DNA from: Leucobacter chromiiresistens
Lineage (GTDB): Bacteria; Actinomycetota; Actinomycetes; Actinomycetales; Microbacteriaceae
NCBI RefSeq assembly: GCF_900102345.1
Contig: NZ_FNKB01000001.1
Span: 2,170,001-2,234,000 of the forward strand
DNA length: 64,000 bases
Direction of reading: 5' to 3'
Within the stretch, counting starts at the first letter, position 1. Every line of letters begins with the position of its first letter. A program made the translations under genes and the position numbers. The notes under the pieces are model-generated. The model worked only from the letters and a program-made list of their open reading frames with translations, searched no databases and had not been told where the DNA came from. Shown piece by piece: positions 9,044 to 18,342 of this stretch.

Positions 9044-10114
9044 ATGATCGACGAACGGACCTGGCCGACCGTACTCACCACGCTGCTCGAGGGCGACGAC
9101 CTGAGTGTCTCGCAAGCCGAGTGGGCGATGTCGCGCTTCATGACGGGCGACGCGAGCGGCGCGCAGATCGGGGCCTTCCTCGTCGCGCTGCGGTCGAAGG
9201 GGGTCACGGTCGATGAGGTCATCGGTTTCCGCGACGCCATTCTCGCGGAAGCGCTGCCGCTCGACCTCCCGGCCATGTCCCTCGACATCGTCGGCACCGG
9301 GGGCGATCGCTTCGGCACGGTGAACATCTCCACGATGGCGTCCATCACGGCGGCGGCGGCGGGGGCACCGGTGGTGAAGCACGGGAACAAGGCTGCGAGC
9401 AGTCTCTCCGGCTCTTCGGACGTGCTCAGCGCGCTCGGCATCGATCTGACGCTCGACGGCCCCCAGCTCACGCGCGCCTTCGGCGAGTCCGGGATCGCCT
9501 TCGTGCACGCGGCCCGCTTCCTGCCCGGGTTCCGCCACGTCGCCGCGGCTCGGAAGGATCTCGGGATCCCGACGGTGTTCAACTTCCTCGGGCCGTTGTG
9601 CAATCCGGTGCGACCGGAGGCCTCCGCGGTCGGAGTCGCCGACATCGACCGGGTGCCGATCTTCGTCGGCGTCTTCCGGCTGCGCGGAGCGTCGGCGCTC
9701 GTGTTCCGCGGCGACGACGGGCTCGACGAGCTGACCACGACGGGGCACTCGCGCCTCTGGGAGGTGAGCCGCGGCGGCCTGACGGAGCACGACATCGATC
9801 CGCGCGACCTGGGTCTGCCCCGCGCGGAGATCGGCGATCTCGTCGGAGGAACGCCCGATGAGAACGCGCAGGTCGTGCACCGCGTGCTCGCGGGCGAGCG
9901 GGGCCCCGTGCGCGATATCGTGCTGCTGAACGCCGCCGCAGGGCTCGTGGCCTTCGACTTGGCGCAGCAGCCGGAGTCGGCCGAGCGCGCGCTGCTCGAT
10001 CGCCTCGCGGAGAAGCTGGAGGTCGCGGCAGAGGCCATCGACTCGGGGAGGGCATCGGCCAAGCTGGCCGATTGGGCGCGGGCCACCTCGGCCGAGTCGG
10101 CCGCTGAGGCGTAG
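9044..10114 (+). CDS. trpD: Anthranilate phosphoribosyltransferase
   Basis: Second committed step of tryptophan synthesis: joins anthranilate to PRPP. The PRPP-binding glycine loop is DIVGTGGDRFGT (residues 81-92) and the KHGNKAASS segment (112-120) is conserved, as is the small helical N-terminal domain. The 356-residue length is normal. It stands alone: no other trp gene adjoins it, and trpF lies 8 kb away. No ribosome-binding site precedes the ATG, but a -10 box does at leaderless spacing. It converges on the M23 peptidase gene with a 36-bp gap. Confidence 0.96.
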   Translation: MIDERTWPTVLTTLLEGDDLSVSQAEWAMSRFMTGDASGAQIGAFLVALRSKGVTVDEVIGFRDAILAEALPLDLPAMSLDIVGTGGDRFGTVNISTMASITAAAAGAPVVKHGNKAASSLSGSSDVLSALGIDLTLDGPQLTRAFGESGIAFVHAARFLPGFRHVAAARKDLGIPTVFNFLGPLCNPVRPEASAVGVADIDRVPIFVGVFRLRGASALVFRGDDGLDELTTTGHSRLWEVSRGGLTEHDIDPRDLGLPRAEIGDLVGGTPDENAQVVHRVLAGERGPVRDIVLLNAAAGLVAFDLAQQPESAERALLDRLAEKLEVAAEAIDSGRASAKLADWARATSAESAAEA

Positions 10115-10150
10115 GCCGCGCGGGCGATCGCGTCCGACGAGCCCGCCTTC

Positions 10151-11080
10151 CTACTCGCCAGTCGACTCGCCTTCCACCGTCTGGCCTCCGGGCGACTGGG
10201 CCGCTCCGGCTCCCGTCGCGGGAGTCGTCGGCTCGGTGCGGTCGGTGCGGTCGGTGCGGTCGGTGCGGTAGTACTTGGCGAGGAACGGCATCGGATCCAC
10301 CGGCTTGTCGTCGACGCGCAGGGCGAGGTGCAGGTGGGCGCCGAACGAGATTCCCGTCGAGCCGACGCGGCCCGCGATCTCGCCCATCCGAATGCGATCG
10401 CCGACCTCCCACGAGTGCGAGTCGGTCTGCATGTGGCAGTACCGGCTCGTCACCTCCTTGCCGTCGATCTCGTGGTCGATGGTGAGTGCGAAACCGCAGC
10501 CGTCGGTGGCCTCGCCGGCCTCGGAGACGATGCCGTCGGCGATCGCGAGGATCTCGGTTCCCGCGGCGGCCCCGAAGTCCTGCGCATCGTGGAACTGCTC
10601 GACGGGCGCGGTGCGGTAGCCGAACGGGTCGGTGAGGGCGACCGGCGTGGCGAACGGGTAGTTGACGACGGACCTGGCGCGGAACGAGTACCCGACGGGG
10701 GAGGGCGCGTCGGTGTCGACGACGTCGATGTCGGCGAGTGACGACGGCAGGTCGTCGATGGACACCTCGGAGAAGAGCCGCTGGTTGGCTGCGGCGGCAT
10801 CCGCCGAATCGGGCTGCTGCACCAGGGGCAGGGCGAGCGTTGCGACGAGCCCGCATACGCTGACGGATGCGAAGACACGAGCGGCGGCGGCGCGCGGCCT
10901 TCGCTGCGACGCGGTCGCAGGCGGGGCTGCATCGGGGACGTGCGCGAGACGAGGGCTGGTCACGGACGGACCGAGAGCTGCGCGATCCGTGGGCTCGTCG
11001 ACGCTCGGGGCGTCGCGCAGAGGTGCGGAGTGTGTCATGCGGTCTTTCGTCGAGGGCAGCGGATCGACCCGCTCGGGCAT
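10151..11080 (-). CDS. M23 family metallopeptidase, membrane-anchored
   Basis: Probable LytM-type endopeptidase acting on peptidoglycan outside the membrane. A cytoplasmic Pro/Arg-rich stretch precedes one membrane helix (about residues 70-88). The M23 domain covers roughly 140-275 with zinc ligands H164 and D168 (HDAQD, in place of the usual HxGxD), the HLH pair at 249 and 251 and a further His at 216 (RYCHMQ). The tail holds an RTD triplet repeat encoded by four 9-bp repeats, then a Thr/Pro/Gly-rich end. I place the start at ATG 11080; ATG 11038 is possible, and starts further upstream would lie in the terminator hairpin of the preceding gene. Confidence 0.88.
   Translation of the reverse strand: MPERVDPLPSTKDRMTHSAPLRDAPSVDEPTDRAALGPSVTSPRLAHVPDAAPPATASQRRPRAAAARVFASVSVCGLVATLALPLVQQPDSADAAAANQRLFSEVSIDDLPSSLADIDVVDTDAPSPVGYSFRARSVVNYPFATPVALTDPFGYRTAPVEQFHDAQDFGAAAGTEILAIADGIVSEAGEATDGCGFALTIDHEIDGKEVTSRYCHMQTDSHSWEVGDRIRMGEIAGRVGSTGISFGAHLHLALRVDDKPVDPMPFLAKYYRTDRTDRTDRTEPTTPATGAGAAQSPGGQTVEGESTGE
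10234..10269. repeat. 9-bp tandem repeat inside the M23 peptidase gene
   Basis: Four perfect copies of CGGTGCGGT in a row. In the peptidase reading frame they encode repeated Arg-Thr-Asp. Gain or loss of a copy stays in frame, so the tail length may vary between strains. Confidence 0.9.
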
Positions 11081-11106
11081 AGGGGCCAGGGTACTCGGTG
11101 CGACGG

Positions 11107-11134
11107 GTGGGCGCCACCGGATGGTGACGCCCAC
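11107..11134 (-). terminator. Hairpin after the LPXTG protein gene
   Basis: GTGGGCGCCACC and GGTGACGCCCAC form 12-bp arms with one mismatch around a 4-base loop, 8 bp beyond the stop codon of the surface protein gene. No U tract follows. Confidence 0.7.
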
Positions 11135-11141
11135 CTCTGCA

Positions 11142-12473
11142 TCACTCGGATCCGAGGGCGGACGGCTCCCGTCGGCTGCGACGGCGGAGGACGAGGATCG
11201 CCCCGCCCGCGAGCAGCGCGAGCGCGAGCGCGACGATGCCCGTCAGCTCGGCTCCGGTGACCGGCAGCGGGCCGTCCTCCGACCCGTCGCCCCCGCCGGA
11301 CCCGCCGGCACCGGCGCCCGCCCCGTCCGATCCCGCATCGGATCCGCCGCCGGATGCGGCCGAGGCGTCGGCACCAGCGGAGTCCGAGTCGCCCGCGGCC
11401 GCGCCGCCCGCGATGCTCGACCCGGATGCGTCGGCTGCGGCTTCCGCTCCGGACGCCGCGGCATCGGCCTCGGCGCCGGCCGCAGCGGGCGCGACGGGGT
11501 CGGAGGCGACCAGGCCGATGAACGGCGCAGCGCCGGCCCGGTGCGCGAACATCCATGCCGTCACCGACTCGCCGATGAGCGCCTCCGTGAGTTCGAGCGA
11601 TGCGCCGGTCTCGGAGAGAGCGCTGCCGGCGGCGCTCCAGCGGTGGGAGACGCGTTCGGGAGCCGGTTCGAGTGCGGGATCGACGACCGTCAGTGTTTCT
11701 CCGGCGCGGGCCTCGCCGGAGAGCTCGGGTGCGCCTCCGGCGAGCGCTCCCTCCGGCTCCGTTCCGAGCGCGGCGGCTCCGAGATCGACCGCGGCGCCGG
11801 GCAGGACGACCGCGTCGGTCGGCGCGGGTGCCGCGGCTTCGCCCCTGGCGGCGACCCAGGGCACGTACCCGCCGGCGGGCACTCGGGAGATCGTCACGAC
11901 GCCGGACTCGTCGGCGTACTCGCGCTGCGATTCCGCGGCGTCTCCGCTCATATCGATGCCCCGCAGCTGCGCCACCGCGTCGTCGAGATCGATGAGCGTC
12001 TCGTCGCCATCGGTGACCGAGAGGGTGACCTCGCCGCCCCAGCGCTCGAGCTCGTGCTCGGCGAACGGGGCCGTTCGGCTCGTTCCGTCGGCGATCTCGA
12101 ACGTCGGCTCGTCGTCCGCGTAGGTCGCGTTGCCGCCGAGCGACTCGCCCAGTGCGAACCGCGCGGACGATACGGAGGTGTCGAACTGCAGGGTGTACGC
12201 GCCGTCGGGCAGGAAGTCGAGCGCCCACGTGCCGTCGGGCGCCGTCTCAGATTCCTGCTCGAAGTCCCACGAGCCGCGCTCGTCGTCCCAGCGGTAGGCG
12301 GAGACCGTGACCCGTGCGACGGGAGCATCGGCCTCCGTCACGCTCCCCTCGATGGTCGCGTCGGCGGCCTGGGCGGAGGTCGACCCCAGGGGGCCGAGGA
12401 GCAGCGCGGATGCGACGACGGCCGCGACCGCGACTCCGGGCAGTCCGCGGCGGTGGGGGGAGCGACGGGTCAT
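11142..12473 (-). CDS. LPXTG-anchored cell-surface protein
   Basis: Secreted wall protein of 443 residues. An arginine-rich start and a hydrophobic core ending in SAQA form a signal peptide (about 1-36). A carboxypeptidase-regulatory/Cna-B-like beta domain follows (roughly 40-120; DGTWALDFLPDGAYTLQF is typical). Next come two Ig-like stretches, an Ala/Gly/Ser/Asp-rich low-complexity spacer, and the sortase signal LPVTG with a hydrophobic segment and RRRSRR tail at the end. The ATG at 12473 is preceded by GAGAAAG; an ATG at 12509, 2 bp after the glycosidase stop, would add 12 residues. The gene lies directly after the glycosidase gene in the same direction. Function beyond surface display is unknown, and no sortase gene is in the window. 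Confidence 0.85.
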   Translation of the reverse strand: MTRRSPHRRGLPGVAVAAVVASALLLGPLGSTSAQAADATIEGSVTEADAPVARVTVSAYRWDDERGSWDFEQESETAPDGTWALDFLPDGAYTLQFDTSVSSARFALGESLGGNATYADDEPTFEIADGTSRTAPFAEHELERWGGEVTLSVTDGDETLIDLDDAVAQLRGIDMSGDAAESQREYADESGVVTISRVPAGGYVPWVAARGEAAAPAPTDAVVLPGAAVDLGAAALGTEPEGALAGGAPELSGEARAGETLTVVDPALEPAPERVSHRWSAAGSALSETGASLELTEALIGESVTAWMFAHRAGAAPFIGLVASDPVAPAAAGAEADAAASGAEAAADASGSSIAGGAAAGDSDSAGADASAASGGGSDAGSDGAGAGAGGSGGGDGSEDGPLPVTGAELTGIVALALALLAGGAILVLRRRSRREPSALGSE

Positions 12474-12511
12474 GAGGAACTTTCTCGTGATGATGTGCAC
12501 GGAGCTCATGG

Positions 12512-15500
12512 TCAAGCCACCCGCGCCTTTCCGATGGGGGCGATGGTCACCGGTCCGCTGAGGCCGTAGGCCTGAGGTGCGACGACGCCGTAGACGGCGG
12601 GGGTGACGACGCGCAACCGGTTGATGAGGGGTGAGGCGACCTCGACGCGCAGCGTGTTGCGGCCGAGCCGCACGTAGGCGGAGATGTCGATGTCGGTGTC
12701 GGTGAGGTCGACGTGGTCGACGGGCATGCTGTTCACCCAAACGCGGAAGGTGTCGAGCACCTGACCGAGCGAGAGCCTCACGCCTCCCGTTCCCGGACGC
12801 CACGAGGCGTCGAGCGTGAAGGTGGTGCGGTAATCGCCGATTCCTGCGACCTCGGCGAAGCCGATCTGCGACCAGGCGCCGAGGGCGTCGCGCTCCACCC
12901 GGTGGGTCACGTGATGCGTCGCCGCGCCATCGGCGGCGGGCTGCCAGTCGTCGAGACTGAGCGACCAATCCGTGAGGGCGAGCGGCTCCGGCAGTGCGGG
13001 CATGAGCGTCTGCTTCTCCCGTCCGCTCGCGAATCGCACCGAGTGCGGGCCGGGCTGGGTTGCATGCAGGTACACGGCGCCATCCGGCGCCACCGAGACG
13101 TCGTCTCCGCTCGTCTCGACGACGACGGCCCGCGGTGCCGTGGTTCCGGCCCAGCCGACGGGCGCGAGCACGATGACGGTCGACTGCGCCGGTTGGAGCC
13201 GGAGCGCGAGCGTGATCGCGGCCCCGTTCCTCCGGTACTCCGCGATGGGGCGGATCGCGCCCGTCCATGCGTCGAGCGCGTACGGCACGTGCGCGTCCGA
13301 CGCGCCCAGCACGGTGACGTCCTGCTCGATCAGCGCGAGCCGATCCTTGGCGGGATTGTGCTTGGCGTTGACGAAGTAGAAGTAGTCGTTGCCGTCGTCG
13401 ACGCGATGGATGTGCTTCAGCGTCGAACTCGCGTGGCTCACGGTGCGGCCGACGCCGAGCGCATCGAGCGCCACCGGGATGTCGTCGTTGCCCGCTGCGT
13501 CGGCGACGTTCGGCAGCGCCCGCATCTGCGCGATGAGCTCGACCACCCTCTGATTCGTCGCCTCATCGCGGTACCCGGTCGACGCCGGCGCGCTCCAGTT
13601 GCCGAAGAAGACGAGGGGGAGGCCCGCCTGCGCGAGTGCGAGCAGGGCCTCTCCCGCGCGCACCGACATGGTCGCCTCGCTGCCGCGGAAGCGGTCGATG
13701 TCGAGGATGATCGCGCGGTAATTGCCGCCCTGCGGCGCGAAGCGACCGCCCTGCATCACCGAGTGCTCCTGGAAGAGGCCTGATTCGTTGAGGAAGCCGT
13801 GAGACCAGCCGATCGGAATGCCCGCCGCCGTCGCCCACGGCGCGCCGATCCCGGTCTGCGCCCAGCCCTTCTGCCGGAAGAATGCGATGTCGTACTGCGG
13901 GCGCCCCTGCTGGAGCACCCACTGGGTGCGCGAGATCGCCGCTGCGACGCGATCGAGGTGCGCCCAGACGGGCATGCGCGGCCCCCACGCCTCGGAGTAG
14001 CCGACGCCGCCGTTGTAGGGGGAGAACGCGGCGAACCCGGGCCATGCCGCCCCTGGTGCCGCGGCGTAGGCGAATCCGTGCAGCACGGTCTGGTTCACGC
14101 CGCCGCAGAAGGTCTCGGCGAGCGTGAAGAGCACGTCGTTGCGCCACGTGCTGAGGTACGCCTTGTTGAGGTACGCCGACGACTCGCAGCTGAGCAGCGT
14201 GCGCCCGGCGATGTCGCGCCCGCTCGCGAGCACGCGGTAGTCGTCGACGTTCTTCGCCCCGAGCGACTCCGTCTCGGGGATGTCGACGATGCCGGCCTGG
14301 GCGATCGAATCCTGCTCCAGCCCGTACGCCTGCACGCGGTACTCGAGGCCGTACGAGTGAGCCCAGTCGCGGAGGGGGATCAAGTGGTGCTCGCTGTAGA
14401 GATCGCTCATCACCTGGTTGAAGTCGTCGCGCACCCGCGTGGTGACGATGTCGTCGTAGTCGTAGAGGTACTTCTCCTTGGTCTCGACGAGCACCGGCAG
14501 GAAGGGGGAGATGTCGTAGGCCATGCGCTGCTGGAACTCTTCGCGGGCCTTCGGCGTCCAGATCGTCGCGTGGGTCTCGATCTCGAGCGAATCCTCGAAG
14601 AAGCTGCCGCCCACCGACCCGAGCAGACTCTTGATGCGGTCGGTGAGGAGGTTCGCCTCCCAGTAGTCGATGAGGGTCTGTGCGCCCGCGGCGCTGAAGT
14701 GGTCGACGACGTACGAGGTCGGATCGGTGTGGTCGCCGCCCTCGGGGCGCTGACCGCTGCCGCGCTCCCAGTAGGCGAGCAGCACCCAGGAGCCGCCCGT
14801 TGCGGGCGCGGTCCAATCGAGGCGTTCGCCCGTGACCTCGCCGGTGAGGTCGACGAGGCTGGCGCGACGGAGCACCGTGGTCTTCGCGACGCTCACGATC
14901 TCGAGCGCGTGCACGCCGATGAGCGTGCGCTCGGTCACGCCGGGTTCCGGGGGAGTGATCGGCTCGGGCAGAGCTCCGGAGAAGGCGGCGCCCGGCGAGA
15001 GGGTGACGGATCCGTGCGCGATCTCCTTGATCGCAGCCGGCGACTGCGGCGTGATGTTCGGCGTCGCGGCGGGCCAGGAGGGGCCGAGGGTGATGTCGAT
15101 CTCGATGCCCTCCTCCTCGGCCGTCGCCAGGGCGGTTTCGACCGCTGCGACCCAGTGCGCGCCGCCCCAGCCGAACTCGTCGATGTCGAGGCCGCTCTTG
15201 ACGCTGTGGTGCACGTCGGAGATCTCGAGCCCGCCGAACCCGGCGCGGGCCGCGGTGCGCACTTCGGCGGCGATCTGTTCGAGATCGACCTGCCCGTTCG
15301 GCCACCACCAGCGGAACCGCGGGGCGGTGGCGACGGCGGGCCGGGTGAACCCGTCGAGCGCGGGGCCGGTGGGGATCGCCTCGGCGCGGGCGAGCGGGGC
15401 CGCCGACGCCGGCGAGGCCGAGAGCGCTGCGACGCCTGCGGCCGTGACGGCGGAGTAGCGGATGAGTTGTCGGCGTGTCAGTCCGGATGGCCGGCGGTCG

Positions 15501-15514
15501 ACGTCGTGTGGCAT
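12512..15514 (-). CDS. GH106-like glycoside hydrolase, Tat-exported
   Basis: Large secreted enzyme of 1000 residues resembling family 106 alpha-L-rhamnosidases. The twin-arginine signal TRRQLIRYSAVTAAG (about residues 13-27) ends in an alanine-rich site. The family's N-terminal pattern follows: RFRWWWPNG, then AGFGGLEISDVHH, then DITLGPSWP. A central segment holds FFEDSLEIETHATIW, and the last 130 residues look like a jelly-roll carbohydrate-binding domain (VRLSLGQVLDTFRVWVN). The ATG at 15514 has AAGGGAG at good spacing; a longer TTG reading would begin inside the operator at 15570-15583. Rhamnose as substrate is inferred from the family only. The LPXTG gene follows closely. Confidence 0.78.
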   Translation of the reverse strand: MPHDVDRRPSGLTRRQLIRYSAVTAAGVAALSASPASAAPLARAEAIPTGPALDGFTRPAVATAPRFRWWWPNGQVDLEQIAAEVRTAARAGFGGLEISDVHHSVKSGLDIDEFGWGGAHWVAAVETALATAEEEGIEIDITLGPSWPAATPNITPQSPAAIKEIAHGSVTLSPGAAFSGALPEPITPPEPGVTERTLIGVHALEIVSVAKTTVLRRASLVDLTGEVTGERLDWTAPATGGSWVLLAYWERGSGQRPEGGDHTDPTSYVVDHFSAAGAQTLIDYWEANLLTDRIKSLLGSVGGSFFEDSLEIETHATIWTPKAREEFQQRMAYDISPFLPVLVETKEKYLYDYDDIVTTRVRDDFNQVMSDLYSEHHLIPLRDWAHSYGLEYRVQAYGLEQDSIAQAGIVDIPETESLGAKNVDDYRVLASGRDIAGRTLLSCESSAYLNKAYLSTWRNDVLFTLAETFCGGVNQTVLHGFAYAAAPGAAWPGFAAFSPYNGGVGYSEAWGPRMPVWAHLDRVAAAISRTQWVLQQGRPQYDIAFFRQKGWAQTGIGAPWATAAGIPIGWSHGFLNESGLFQEHSVMQGGRFAPQGGNYRAIILDIDRFRGSEATMSVRAGEALLALAQAGLPLVFFGNWSAPASTGYRDEATNQRVVELIAQMRALPNVADAAGNDDIPVALDALGVGRTVSHASSTLKHIHRVDDGNDYFYFVNAKHNPAKDRLALIEQDVTVLGASDAHVPYALDAWTGAIRPIAEYRRNGAAITLALRLQPAQSTVIVLAPVGWAGTTAPRAVVVETSGDDVSVAPDGAVYLHATQPGPHSVRFASGREKQTLMPALPEPLALTDWSLSLDDWQPAADGAATHHVTHRVERDALGAWSQIGFAEVAGIGDYRTTFTLDASWRPGTGGVRLSLGQVLDTFRVWVNSMPVDHVDLTDTDIDISAYVRLGRNTLRVEVASPLINRLRVVTPAVYGVVAPQAYGLSGPVTIAPIGKARVA

Positions 15515-15569
15515 GCGATTGCGCTCCCTTGCGACAACGGCGCTGCGGCTCTGCGCACTCGCCGTTGAG

Positions 15570-15583
15570 TTGAATCGTTTCAA
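15570..15583. promoter_or_regulatory. LacI-type operator before the glycosidase gene
   Basis: TTGAATCGTTTCAA, matching the LacI/GalR-family pattern TTGAAACGTTTCAA apart from one base of the centre. It lies 56 bp upstream of the glycosidase start, where it would block a promoter. No LacI-family regulator is encoded in the window. Confidence 0.6.
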
Positions 15584-15721
15584 AACCGTGCACGAAAAGC
15601 CTACTGAGCGCGCGAGCGCAAAGTCAACGTTGCCGGAGCGTCACACGACGTGCTATCACCGGGGGCTGCAGCGCTCGAATCAGTCGGCCGCGAGTCGAGT
15701 CGGTTTCGGTGCGATTGCGCT

Positions 15722-17689
15722 TCAGCGCTCGCCGGGGGAGCGATCCTCGGGGGCGCGATCCTCAGCGAGCCCGTCGCCGGGAGCCGCGGTGAGCGCCGCA
15801 TCGCCCGACGCCGTGCGATCGTCGCGCTCCGGGCCGGCCGGGGTGATGCGGCCCGGCTCCAGTGCCGCCTGCACGTCGGCACCCGTCACCTGCTGGATGG
15901 GGCCGGTCGTCGCATCGACGTACCACTCGGTGAGCGCCGGATCCTCGCTGTCGAACCCCGCCCCGGCGCCCTCATGCGCGGGCACGCTGCTCGTGCCGAA
16001 GACGAAGTCGTCGCCGTGCTCGTCGATGCCGCGCCGCACGCCCTGCGCGATCGCGGCCCGCGCGTAGGCGCGACGGATGATGTAGGGGTCGGTGCGCAGA
16101 TCCTTCGCCCAGGCGATCATGATCCCGATCACCACGAAGGCGAACGGCAGCGCGGAGACGACCATCAGGGACTGCAGGCCGGAGAGCGTATCGCGCCCGC
16201 CTGCGAGCAGCAGCGCGATGGCGATGAGGCTGAGGAGCAGGCCCCAGACGATCGTCACCCACTTCGACGGCTCGGGGCGGCCGGTCTGCGACATCGACGC
16301 CATCACGATCGAGGCGGAGTCGGCGGCGGTCACGAAGAACACGAGCACGGCGAGCATCGCGATCACCGACGTCACCGTGCCGAACGGGAGCCCGCCCAGC
16401 ATGTCGAAGAGCACGGATTCTCCCGAGCCGCCCGCGTCGAGACGGGCGCCCTGGAGGGTCTGGAAGATGGCCGTGCCGCCGTAGATGACGAACCACGTGA
16501 TCACGATCGCGGAGGGCACGAGCACCACCGTCGTCACGAACTCGCGAATCGTGCGGCCGCGGGAGATCTTCGCGATGAACATGCCGACGAACGGGGTCCA
16601 GGAGACCCACCACGCCCAGTAGTACGTCGTCCACTGCGAGAGGAACTGCGTCTCCTCCTCGCCCTGATTGGGGTTGCGCGCGAGCATGATCATCGCCTGC
16701 TGGAAGAACTCGATGATCGATGCGGGCAGGAAGTTGAGCACGTAGACCGTCGGGCCCACGATGAAGACGAACAGCGCGAGTACCCCCGTCAAAAACATGT
16801 TGAGGTTCGACAGGCGTCGGATGCCCTTCTTCACCCCGGCCACGGCCGACGCGATGAAGCAGGCCGTGAGGATGGCGATGGCACCCACGATGAACGCGTT
16901 GCCCATCGGGCCGAGGCCGGTCACGATGCTGAACCCGCTCTCGATCTGCAGCGCGCCGATGCCGAGCGACACGGCGGTGCCGAAGAGCGTCACGATGATC
17001 GCGAAGATGTCGATGATGCGCCCGAGAACCCGATTGCTGCTCCCCGGGAAGACCGGTTCGAAGAGCGCCGAGATGAGCGGAGCGCGGCCGCGCCGGTACG
17101 CGCTGTACGCGATGGCGCCGCCGACGAGCGCATAGAAGGACCATGCGATCGGCCCCCAGTGGAGGATGGTCTGCGCCAGGGCCGGAAGCGCGGCATCCGC
17201 ACTCGCGGGTTCGACAGCGAGGCCGGGGGCGGGATCCAGGAAGTAGGTCAGGGGTTCGAGCGGGCCGTAGAAGAGCAGCCCGATCCCGAGCCCCGCCGCG
17301 AAGAGCATCGAGATCCACGACAGCGTCGAGAACTCGGGCTCCTCGTCGTCGGAGCCGAGGCGGATGCCGCCGGTGCGGCCGTACCCGACCACGAGCATGA
17401 AGCACACCACGGCGATCGCGAGCGACCCGAAGAGCCAGCTGAAGTTCTCCGTGACCCAGGTGAGCGATGCCCCGCCGACCACCGCGATGGAATCAGGCGC
17501 GATGAACGCCCAGACGATGACCGCCAGCGTGCTCGCGACGGCCACGCCGAGCACGACCCAGTTCGTCGCGAACCTGACGCCCGTCTGCTCGACGCCGATG
17601 CCCGGGATGAGTCCCGGGTGCGGAACGGGCGGAGGCGTCGGCAGTGTGATCTTCCGCGTGCGCTTCGCCGGATCGTGTCGGTCGTTCAT
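15722..17689 (-). CDS. BCCT family transporter (betaine/choline/carnitine type)
   Basis: Secondary transporter, probably sodium-coupled uptake of a quaternary ammonium compound such as glycine betaine for osmoprotection. It has 655 residues with about 12 membrane helices. The family signature is clear in TYYWAWWVSWTPFVGMFIAKISRGRTIREF, and the aromatic box precursor HWGPIAWSFYAL is present. A hydrophilic C-terminal tail of about 110 residues, acidic and alanine-rich, could serve in osmosensing as in BetP. The ATG at 17689 overlaps the trpF stop (ATGA) and has GGAAGAAGG upstream. The coupling to trpF is odd, since the two functions are unrelated. The exact substrate cannot be told. Confidence 0.92.
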   Translation of the reverse strand: MNDRHDPAKRTRKITLPTPPPVPHPGLIPGIGVEQTGVRFATNWVVLGVAVASTLAVIVWAFIAPDSIAVVGGASLTWVTENFSWLFGSLAIAVVCFMLVVGYGRTGGIRLGSDDEEPEFSTLSWISMLFAAGLGIGLLFYGPLEPLTYFLDPAPGLAVEPASADAALPALAQTILHWGPIAWSFYALVGGAIAYSAYRRGRAPLISALFEPVFPGSSNRVLGRIIDIFAIIVTLFGTAVSLGIGALQIESGFSIVTGLGPMGNAFIVGAIAILTACFIASAVAGVKKGIRRLSNLNMFLTGVLALFVFIVGPTVYVLNFLPASIIEFFQQAMIMLARNPNQGEEETQFLSQWTTYYWAWWVSWTPFVGMFIAKISRGRTIREFVTTVVLVPSAIVITWFVIYGGTAIFQTLQGARLDAGGSGESVLFDMLGGLPFGTVTSVIAMLAVLVFFVTAADSASIVMASMSQTGRPEPSKWVTIVWGLLLSLIAIALLLAGGRDTLSGLQSLMVVSALPFAFVVIGIMIAWAKDLRTDPYIIRRAYARAAIAQGVRRGIDEHGDDFVFGTSSVPAHEGAGAGFDSEDPALTEWYVDATTGPIQQVTGADVQAALEPGRITPAGPERDDRTASGDAALTAAPGDGLAEDRAPEDRSPGER

Positions 17690-18342
17690 GCGCGCCCGCC
17701 TTCTTCCGCGGGGGCCGACGCTGCACGCGCGGCCCCGATGAATGCGCTGATCAGTTCGGGATCCTTCTGCCCCGGAGAGCGCTCGACCCCGCTCGACACG
17801 TCGACGCCGCCGGGGCGGGCGAGTGAGATCGCATGCGCGACGTTGTCGGGATCGAGGCCTCCTGCCAGCAGCCACTCCGCCCCGATGCGCGCTCTGAGCG
17901 CGGCATCCGCGCCCAGCGGAGTCAGATCCCACGTCGCCCCCGAGCCGGGAACGGCCCCGTCGAGGAGCAGACGTTCCTCGCGCAGCTCGCCCGCGCGCAG
18001 CTCGGGGAACTGCGCGAGCGAGGTCGCCCGCCAGACCCGGGGGAGCACCGCCTGCCCGGCCGCGACGTCCTCCGCCGTGTAGTCCCCGTGCAGTTGCAGC
18101 ACGTCGAAACCGAGCTCGTGCGCGAGCTCCGCCGCCTCCGCCGCGGCGATCGTGTTCACCACGAGCACCGCGTCGACATCGGCGCGAGCCTCGCGCGCCG
18201 CGGCGATCACTGCTCGCGCCTCGTCCGCCGTCGCGTGGCGCGAGCTTCGGGGGCTCATCACCACGCCCACGGCGTCGGCGCCGAGCTCGACCGCGAGCGC
18301 GGCGTGCGCGGGCTCGCGCAACCCGCAGATCTTGACGTACAT
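17686..18342 (-). CDS. trpF: Phosphoribosylanthranilate isomerase
   Basis: Third step of tryptophan synthesis, an Amadori rearrangement on a TIM barrel. The 218-residue protein starts with the diagnostic VKICGL (catalytic Cys) and contains the barrel segments DVLQLHGD and LLLDG, the phosphate-binding WLLAGGLDPDNV, and VDVSSGVE near the end. The ATG at 18342 has GGAGG 8 bp upstream, a strong ribosome site. It overlaps the BCCT gene by 4 bp and diverges from the chromate transporter gene across 198 bp. It is separated from trpD, so tryptophan genes are scattered in this genome. Confidence 0.95.
   Translation of the reverse strand: MYVKICGLREPAHAALAVELGADAVGVVMSPRSSRHATADEARAVIAAAREARADVDAVLVVNTIAAAEAAELAHELGFDVLQLHGDYTAEDVAAGQAVLPRVWRATSLAQFPELRAGELREERLLLDGAVPGSGATWDLTPLGADAALRARIGAEWLLAGGLDPDNVAHAISLARPGGVDVSSGVERSPGQKDPELISAFIGAARAASAPAEEGGRA

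Noticed and set aside
15515..15583. Longer glycosidase reading starting at TTG 15583
   Set aside because: It would begin inside the LacI-type operator and lacks a ribosome site. The ATG at 15514 has one and puts the Tat signal at the N-terminus.
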